The notes under the pieces: generated by a model | Seen by the model: the letters and a program-made list of their open reading frames with translations, nothing else | What the model was told of the DNA's origin: nothing | Database searches by the model: none | Part shown: positions 1 through 4,005 of the stretch, piece after piece | How positions within the stretch are numbered: position 1 is the first letter of the stretch | Layout: each line of letters begins with the position of its first letter | NCBI GenBank assembly: GCA_021852225.1 | Contig: JAJZOA010000319.1 | Coordinates: 1 to 8,934 of the forward strand | Direction: 5' to 3' | DNA length: 8,934 nucleotides | Source: Planctomycetota bacterium | Lineage (GTDB): Bacteria; Planctomycetota; Phycisphaerae; WQYP01 | Made by a program: the position numbers and the translations under genes

Positions 1-369
1 GCAAATATTATTGCGCAGTTGAATTCCGAGCTGCAGTTGTTCAGCAAAAACGCCCTGCTTGCGACTGGACTTTTTGTGAGTGTGATTCATGATTCAATAG
101 AGGCGGATATAGCCTTTAACACAAGCCGGCGGTTGGACGGCGGCAAATATGTCAGCCCGGCCGCCTTTCGCGAAACCCTTCCAAGTTCGCCCGCGGCGCA
201 ATTGTCCATTGCGTTGGGGCTTGGAGGCCCCATGGTGGTGTTTTGTGGTGATGCGGATGGCGCACAGGCCTTAGCCAGTGCCCGCCGCTGGTTGGAAAGC
301 GGCGCGATTCATATGGCCGTGGTCGTGCATCCGCGCAGTAGCCAGACGACAATAATGCCGTCATTATGA
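1..369 (+). CDS. Ketoacyl-synthase-like protein, C-terminal part (5' end outside window)
   Basis: The reading frame is open from the first base and stops with TGA at 367-369, so about 122 C-terminal residues are visible. An internal TTG at 19 is unlikely to be the true start. The recognisable stretch is F-R-E-T-L-P-S-S-P-A-A-Q-L-S-I-A-L-G-L-G-G-P followed by an A-rich helix and W-L-E-S-G, a pattern typical of ketoacyl-synthase N-terminal-like single-domain proteins (Ketoacyl-synt_2 type) that act around acyl chains in fatty acid or polyene pathways. The canonical active-site Cys context of true condensing enzymes (A-C-A/S-S/G after the G-P turn) is not seen; the only nearby Cys is in F-C-G-D. 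The visible part is therefore probably not a working condensing domain. The protein ends soon after the motif, as expected for the single-domain family. Family assignment rests on pattern memory and is moderate. The upstream neighbour is unseen. Confidence 0.5.
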   Translation, partial: ANIIAQLNSELQLFSKNALLATGLFVSVIHDSIEADIAFNTSRRLDGGKYVSPAAFRETLPSSPAAQLSIALGLGGPMVVFCGDADGAQALASARRWLESGAIHMAVVVHPRSSQTTIMPSL

Positions 370-388
370 GTCGTGCTCGCCATATTTG

Positions 389-417
389 CGTCTGATAAAC
401 CATTTCACGTCTGATAA
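389..417. repeat. Pair of 10-bp direct repeats, 19-bp period
   Basis: CGTCTGATAA occurs at 389-398 and again at 408-417, just after the stop of the ketoacyl-synthase-like gene and upstream of its terminator. A period of 19 bp puts both copies on nearly the same face of the helix, which would suit a protein site. With only two copies of 10 bp, chance is a real possibility. Confidence 0.3.
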
Positions 418-472
418 GCAAAAACCACGCAGAATTGTCTTGCTCACGCTGCAGGAGCGGACTAAACTCCAT

Positions 473-517
473 CTGTCGCCTGCCTGAGCTGAACCGCAAA
501 CAGGCTGACAGCTTTTT
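473..517 (+). terminator. Intrinsic terminator after the ketoacyl-synthase-like gene
   Basis: CTGTCGCCTG (473-482) pairs with CAGGC-T-GACAG (501-511), giving ten base pairs broken by one bulged T, with an 18-nt loop. One C and then five T residues (513-517) follow at once. It lies about 100 nt past the stop codon at 369. This is the standard layout of a rho-independent terminator. Because it lies upstream of the PEP-CTERM pair, it could also act as an attenuator if the transcript starts further upstream. Confidence 0.7.
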
Positions 518-588
518 GAAACCCGGCGGGAGAGAAGGCCAAAATTCCAACGCTTCTCCTTCGCGACGTTTCATATTTCCAATCGCCG

Positions 589-633
589 GTTGTCCGACTG
601 CCTTTTTTCGGTTTGCCCGAACAGTCCGACAAC
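589..633 (+). promoter_or_regulatory. Long leader hairpin abutting the ribosome binding site of the first PEP-CTERM gene
   Basis: GTTGTC-C-GACTG (589-600) pairs with CAGTC-C-GACAAC (622-633): eleven base pairs around one C-C mismatch. Inside it, TTCGG (607-611) pairs with CCGAA (617-621) around a TTTGC loop, and CCTTTT (601-606) is left unpaired on the 5' side. The 3' arm ends at base 633. The first Shine-Dalgarno-like GGAGG is at 634-638 and a second, AGAGGAG, at 641-647, with ATG at 654. No T-run follows, so it does not look like a terminator. As RNA it could control ribosome access or transcript stability; as DNA it could be an operator. Confidence 0.45.
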
Positions 634-653
634 GGAGGACAGAGGAGTAGAAG

Positions 654-1463
654 ATGTATAAGAACGGAATTACCCACGGCTACGCGGCAATCGCCGGATT
701 GGCCGCACTGGTCGGCCCATTGGCTCTTTGCGGAATAGCGCAAGCCGATTTTTCCCTGGTACTCATCGATACCGGTGCATCACAAACCGTTACCCTTAGC
801 CAACATGCCGGCACGCTTACACCCAACAGTTCCGGCGGCGTGGTTGTCCCATTTTCGGTGGGCAGTTTTTCTGGTTATTTCACCGGCGATTTTAATTCTT
901 CGCAGAGTGCCTTGGAAAGCGGCGGTTTTAATATCAGCAACGCGGCGGCCACCGGCACTTCGGACACCTTAAAAATCTTCTGGAGTGACAATAATCTTTC
1001 GGCATCCGGCCAGACCGGTACGTCGGTCAGCATTTCCCAGAGCGGCGGCGGAACCGTTGTGCAAAGTGCCGGTTCTATGAGTCTGGAAACCTATATTGAC
1101 CCGTCCAACTCGGTCGGGTTGCCCGGTTCCGCTTCCTATGCCGGGCCGGCTTCCGCCTCCTTTAGCAACGCATCCAATTCCCCTGAGTCCTTTACTCTGT
1201 CGGGAAACCCAACTGCTTCACTGCCGCTGCAATCGGGATCGCCATTTGCAATCGGCCAGCTTTTTACGATTCAGCTTAGCGGTGGCGGTGCATTCGCCAC
1301 CACAAATGGCCAGTTCGGTATGAACATTGCATCCACCGTTGGCAGCACGATCGTCACCACGCCCGAACCTGCATCGCTTGTGTTTATCGCAATAGGGGGG
1401 CTTACTTTGCTGGTCCGGCGTCGCAAGGTTGCCGATAACGGAAGTTCGTCTGAAATTAAATAA
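654..1463 (+). CDS. PEP-CTERM sorting domain-containing exported protein
   Basis: This 269-residue protein starts with a signal peptide: a basic/polar start, a hydrophobic stretch at about 11-29, and probable cleavage after A-Q-A near residue 31. The body is rich in Ser, Gly, Thr and Ala and looks like secreted beta-sheet without recognisable catalytic motifs. The C terminus carries the exosortase recognition tag: T-P-E-P-A-S at 236-241, a hydrophobic segment of about 17 residues, then R-R-R-K, with a 12-residue tail beyond the basic cluster. In this family the protein is exported, handled by an exosortase (EpsH/XrtA type) in the inner membrane and delivered to the surface or exopolysaccharide; no exosortase is present in the window. 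The ATG is supported by AGAGGAG at 641-647, 6 nt upstream. A second PEP-CTERM-like gene follows after 50 nt, so the two are probably co-transcribed. Specific function is unknown. Confidence 0.88.
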   Translation: MYKNGITHGYAAIAGLAALVGPLALCGIAQADFSLVLIDTGASQTVTLSQHAGTLTPNSSGGVVVPFSVGSFSGYFTGDFNSSQSALESGGFNISNAAATGTSDTLKIFWSDNNLSASGQTGTSVSISQSGGGTVVQSAGSMSLETYIDPSNSVGLPGSASYAGPASASFSNASNSPESFTLSGNPTASLPLQSGSPFAIGQLFTIQLSGGGAFATTNGQFGMNIASTVGSTIVTTPEPASLVFIAIGGLTLLVRRRKVADNGSSSEIK

Positions 1464-1513
1464 TGCGCGAACATGAATGAACATGTCAGCGATTTTCAAG
1501 AGAGAAGGCAAAA

Positions 1514-2263
1514 ATGAAAGCGAATATGAAATCAGTTATCTGTACAAAATCGGCTGTGCTCGCCGGATTGTTTCTCGCCGCCGCAGTTGGCGCTCATCCG
1601 GCGCGAGCTAGTGTGGCCCTGGAATTCAACGGCAGTTCGACGCCGATTACTTATCTGCCGCACTTGGTTACATACAGTCAGGCGACGCCGACCCTGCTAG
1701 TGCCGGATTTCACCATCAGCAGCATTTCGGGAAGTTCCAACGCCGGTAAAGGTGCCTTGGTTTCACAGTTGACGGAAAGCACCTACAGCATCGTGAACAC
1801 GGGCAGCCAGGCAGGGACGCTTACCATTGCACTTAGCGATCTCGGCTTTTCCGGATTTGGCGAGCTTGGTTTTGCGGAATCCGGAAGCGTTACCTTTTTA
1901 ACAGGCCACTCCGGCGATTCAGTTGGATTGACTTCTTATTTAAATACCAACAACCAGCAATTTGGAACGGCGAACGCGCTGTCCGCTTCCACGGTTTATT
2001 TTCCCGCTGGCGGAGCGGCCAACATTACCTATCAAATAGGTCCGGCATCGGAATTGGTTGATCTGGGAAACAGTTCCGCCTTCGCCTTAAACTCCGTCGT
2101 GGCGTTGAATCTTGCGGCCGGGTCCAGTGTGAACCTGTCATTTCAGACCACGGCAGAGCCGGCTGCAATGCCGGCACCCTCCACGGTTGGCTTGTGTGGC
2201 ATTGGCCTCATTGGACTGGGCCTTTCGGTCCTTAGAAAACGCTCGCGAACGATCGCGGCATAA
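1514..2263 (+). CDS. PEP-CTERM-like exported protein with a variant PAP tag
   Basis: A 249-residue protein with an N-terminal signal peptide (K-containing start, hydrophobic segment about 14-27, likely cleavage after A-R-A near residue 32). The middle is Ser/Gly/Ala/Leu-rich and beta-prone, with no known domain that I recognise. The C terminus has the three-part layout of a PEP-CTERM tag: M-P-A-P-S-T at 219-224, a hydrophobic run of about 18 residues including one Cys, and R-K-R-S-R close to the end. The usual Glu of P-E-P is Ala here, although an E-P lies just upstream at about 215-216 (A-E-P-A-A). An AGAAGG at 1503-1508 lies 5 nt before the ATG and supports this start. It follows the first PEP-CTERM gene by 50 nt, so the pair likely shares a transcript. 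Whether exosortase still recognises the variant tag cannot be told from sequence. Specific function is unknown. Confidence 0.82.
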   Translation: MKANMKSVICTKSAVLAGLFLAAAVGAHPARASVALEFNGSSTPITYLPHLVTYSQATPTLLVPDFTISSISGSSNAGKGALVSQLTESTYSIVNTGSQAGTLTIALSDLGFSGFGELGFAESGSVTFLTGHSGDSVGLTSYLNTNNQQFGTANALSASTVYFPAGGAANITYQIGPASELVDLGNSSAFALNSVVALNLAAGSSVNLSFQTTAEPAAMPAPSTVGLCGIGLIGLGLSVLRKRSRTIAA

Positions 2264-2408
2264 AATCAAAATATGGTGCTGCTACCCGTCCAGTGCTTTG
2301 GGACACTCAGCTTTCAGGGAAGGCAGCCCTCAAACCACGCAGACTCTTCCGCATAACGTCGTTGCGTACCCTAAAATTTGAATGCGACAGAGTGCCAGAA
2401 GCCCGGCG

Positions 2409-2449
2409 AAAAAAAAGAAAAGCCCATCGACGTATGCGACAGGCTTTTC
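2409..2449 (-). terminator. Strong intrinsic terminator of the Lys-rich small gene
   Basis: Read on the minus strand, GAAAAGCC (2449-2442) pairs with GGCTTTTC (2424-2417). A second short stem forms inside it (2439-2437 with 2429-2427) around a 7-nt loop. Eight T residues (2416-2409) follow the hairpin directly. On the plus strand the same hairpin is followed only by a loose T-rich stretch, so it may work weakly for the convergent PEP-CTERM transcript as well. Confidence 0.8.
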
Positions 2450-2570
2450 CATTCTTGTTTCCGCCGATGACCGGCTGCGGCATGAAATTGCAACAAACAC
2501 AATTCCGTACGGTTGCCGTAAAGCTCGGTATTCGGCGCCACGACGCGGCATGTCCAGGCAAATTCAAACC

Positions 2571-2591
2571 GGGACCGGCGCGCCGGATCCC
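2571..2591 (-). other. Stable hairpin just after the Lys-rich small ORF
   Basis: On the minus strand GGGA-T-CCGG-CGCG-CCGG-TCCC folds into eight GC-rich base pairs with one bulged T and a CGCG tetraloop. Its core is a perfect 12-bp palindrome (CCGGCGCGCCGG, 2575-2586). It begins about 15 nt downstream of the stop codon of the small ORF. No T-run follows, so it is not a terminator. A role in protecting the mRNA 3' end is possible but inferred. Confidence 0.45.
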
Positions 2592-2606
2592 AAAAAATCA
2601 TTGCGT

Positions 2607-2702
2607 TCAACGCTTCTTTGCTGATTTCTTGGTGCTTTTCTTCGCGGATTTCTTCGTGCTCTTGGCACTCTTGGATCCGGAAGCTTTCTTCTTCGTGGCC
2701 AT
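2607..2702 (-). CDS. Lys/Ser/Ala-rich histone-H1-tail-like micro-protein (31 aa)
   Basis: ATG at 2702-2700 to TGA at 2609-2607 gives 31 residues: 13 Lys, 1 Arg, 7 Ser, 5 Ala, 3 Thr, no acidic and no aromatic residues. The start is M-A-T-K-K-K and the second half is two exact copies of STKKSAKK (residues 15-22 and 23-30) followed by Arg. The four nucleotide differences between the copies are all synonymous third-position changes, which argues that the protein sequence is maintained. The gene has an exceptionally strong ribosome binding site, a plausible promoter with an upstream A-tract region, and its own terminator, which together point to an independent and probably highly expressed unit. 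S/T-x-K-K repeats resemble the DNA-binding tails of histone H1 and of bacterial H1-like proteins, so nucleic acid binding in the nucleoid is the likely role. That is inference from composition; a basic ribosome-associated peptide is the main alternative. Confidence 0.75.
   Translation of the reverse strand: MATKKKASGSKSAKSTKKSAKKSTKKSAKKR
2613..2660 (-). repeat. Two tandem 24-nt coding repeats (STKKSAKK x 2)
   Basis: Copy 1 is 2660-2637 and copy 2 is 2636-2613. They match at 20 of 24 positions. The differences are ACG/ACC, TCC/TCA, GCG/GCA and AAA/AAG, each synonymous. The repeat is an internal duplication of the basic module in the 31-residue protein. Confidence 0.8.
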
Positions 2703-2705
2703 GTT

Positions 2706-2718
2706 ATCACCTCCTTTC
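2706..2718 (-). promoter_or_regulatory. Extended Shine-Dalgarno site of the Lys-rich small ORF
   Basis: The minus strand reads GAAAGGAGGTGAT here, then AAC and the ATG. The plus strand, ATCACCTCCTTTC, is the same as the typical bacterial 16S rRNA 3' end, so the mRNA could pair over about 13 nt. AGGAGG lies 7 nt from the ATG, a good spacing. Other genes in this window have shorter sites or none visible, so this one stands out and fixes the start of the small ORF. Confidence 0.8.
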
Positions 2719-2740
2719 ATGGAAGTAAGACCGTAATTCT

Positions 2741-2800
2741 TTTATCGGCAACAGGTTGGCAGCCTCAACATAAAAATTTGAATTTTTTCAAAAGTTTTTT
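2741..2800 (-). promoter_or_regulatory. Putative promoter with A-tract upstream element for the small gene
   Basis: Minus-strand TTGAGG (2768-2763) and GATAAA (2746-2741) are separated by 16 nt, each matching 4 of 6 positions of the sigma-70 consensus. A start near 2734 would leave a leader of about 30 nt. Directly upstream of the -35 lie A6 (2800-2795), A6 (2788-2783) and A3T5 (2779-2772), at roughly helical spacing, as in an UP element or bent DNA. The region also holds the TTTGAA/TTCAAA inverted repeat, which could weakly terminate the DUF58 transcript. Confidence 0.35.
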
Positions 2801-2821
2801 CGACAAACGTCCGACACCCGC

Positions 2822-3754
2822 CTACTCGCGTGATCTCGCTGTCATCAGTGCGCGATTCAAAAGTATTTTTCTTAGCGGTTCAGAGGTGGCACACACTATC
2901 CATGGAACGCCATGCAATCGCGCCGCACCTTGCGACTGCGCAATCCATTTGGCGATATTTTTACGGTATTGCGCTGCCGCTTCAGGGCCTGCGGCGACAG
3001 GACGCCTCCGGCCGGTCTCTGAATCGATTAATTCCGACGCTGGCGCGTCGATGGGATACAGTTCCTGCGGAGATAGCACTTGGAGCACCGCCATCCGTCG
3101 ATGCATTGTCGCCGACAACGGCACTATGTTCGCCATGTCGGCGGGGGGGAGAAAATCGCTTATGACCAAAAGCAGTCCGTGAGATGGAATCGTTGCCATG
3201 ATCCGCCGAATCGATGATTCTGATGATTGTCTGGCGTTCGCACTTGTGTGGCGCAACCATTGAATAAGGCCAGCCGCCGCCTGCGGGCGGTCAAATTTGC
3301 GCATTGCGATATCGTCGGATGCACTACCGGCGTTTTGCGCTACCGCCAGTCGACCTCCGTGCCGCAAAGCCGCCAGGCTGAATACCAGCGCCAGGTCGCG
3401 CGCCATTCTGAATTTGTTCGGTTGGCCGAAGTTCATGCTCGCCGAGGTATCAAGAAAAATCGTCAATGGCAGCGATTTGCGATCATGAAACAGCCGTACC
3501 ACAAGCTGGTCCAGCCGGGCAAGCGCATATTGATCTATAAATCGAAAGTCATCGCCTTGCGAATAAGCGCGAAAATCCGCTATCTCCAAGCCTGAGCTTT
3601 GCAGACCAGCCAGCCGCCCTCCTGCCGGCCAACGCATCGCCATTCCCCCGCCCGCCAGTTGGAACTGCTTTGCCAGTGCAAATACTTCCTTACCGGGCCA
3701 CTTTGGTTCCGCGGTTTCCCCGGCTGCGTTCACTTCGCCTTTCATCGGGTTCAT
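2822..3754 (-). CDS. DUF58 family (VWA-like) protein
   Basis: A 310-residue protein. The family signature F-R-x-Y-x-x-G-D-D-x-R-x-I-D lies at 61-74, followed by A-L-A-R and a V-V-R-L-F stretch. A von Willebrand A-type metal site follows: D-T-S-A-S at 102-106, F-L-D just before it and a later I-S-D at 198-200. The usual Trp after I-D in this family (I-D-W) is Gln here. Family members usually sit beside a MoxR AAA+ ATPase and act in poorly defined complexes linked to envelope or enzyme maturation. No MoxR gene is next to this one; its neighbours are recG and the Lys-rich small gene. There is no signal peptide and no clear membrane span, so it is probably cytoplasmic. The ATG at 3754 is preceded by AAAGGA (3767-3762) at 7 nt; a second in-frame ATG lies 9 nt further in. 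Exact function is unknown. Confidence 0.85.
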   Translation of the reverse strand: MNPMKGEVNAAGETAEPKWPGKEVFALAKQFQLAGGGMAMRWPAGGRLAGLQSSGLEIADFRAYSQGDDFRFIDQYALARLDQLVVRLFHDRKSLPLTIFLDTSASMNFGQPNKFRMARDLALVFSLAALRHGGRLAVAQNAGSASDDIAMRKFDRPQAAAGLIQWLRHTSANARQSSESSIRRIMATIPSHGLLLVISDFLPPADMANIVPLSATMHRRMAVLQVLSPQELYPIDAPASELIDSETGRRRPVAAGPEAAAQYRKNIAKWIAQSQGAARLHGVPWIVCATSEPLRKILLNRALMTARSRE

Positions 3755-3773
3755 TCAGGTATCCTTTAACATT

Positions 3774-3779
3774 AGTATA
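3774..3779 (-). promoter_or_regulatory. Possible -10 element of the DUF58 gene
   Basis: Minus-strand TATACT (3779-3774) matches the -10 consensus at 5 of 6 positions. Transcription from near 3767 would give a very short leader that begins at the AAAGGA ribosome binding site. No good -35 hexamer is visible at 16-18 nt upstream. It fits with the recG terminator upstream, which would leave DUF58 needing its own promoter. Confidence 0.3.
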
Positions 3780-3905
3780 TCGACTACTCCCGTAAAAAGT
3801 ATGTGCCGGGTGTGAACTTTCTTGCAGCCAATACGGCTTTGACTCCGGCGCTCGCCCATCTGGCCCGACAATTGGGACATAGAAGGCTCGGGAGTCGTCT
3901 GGCCG

Positions 3906-3936
3906 AAAAACCCGCGCAACGGTTTGAGTTGCCGCG
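3906..3936 (-). terminator. Intrinsic terminator downstream of recG
   Basis: On the minus strand CGC-G-GCAAC (3936-3928) pairs with GTTGC-GCG (3920-3913), eight base pairs with one bulged G and a 7-nt loop, then GG and five T residues (3910-3906). It lies about 70 nt past the recG stop, inside the 251-nt gap between recG and DUF58. A 69-codon open frame (3784-3993, minus) runs across it and is therefore unlikely to be a gene. Confidence 0.6.
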
Positions 3937-4005
3937 ATTGCCAGGTCGCAAAGGTATGCTTTTCAATTTTAGGAGGCGCATGTTCCAGGCCATGCGGTCA
4001 TCCGT

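Noticed and set aside
654..740. Possible lipoprotein signal (L-A-L-C) in the first PEP-CTERM protein
   Set aside because: The residue before Cys is Leu, which does not fit a lipobox, and a normal A-Q-A cleavage site follows.
1469..1485. GAACATG repeated at 10-bp spacing between the two PEP-CTERM genes
   Set aside because: Only 7 bp long with two copies in a short intergenic gap; nothing distinguishes it from chance.
422..2343. Identical 12-mer AAACCACGCAGA at 422-433 and 2332-2343 on both sides of the PEP-CTERM pair
   Set aside because: A 12-bp match is expected by chance about once or more in a window of this size, and flanking bases do not match, so it is not evidence of a mobile element.
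2307..2610. Several minus-strand frames of about 73-86 codons downstream of the Lys-rich gene
   Set aside because: All pass through the strong terminator at 2409-2449, lack ribosome binding sites and resemble no protein family.
3784..3993. 69-codon minus-strand ORF with one C-P-N-C motif between recG and DUF58
   Set aside because: It has no Shine-Dalgarno site, only one half of a zinc ribbon, and an intrinsic terminator (3906-3936) lies inside it. The other two minus frames are also largely open here, so openness carries no weight.
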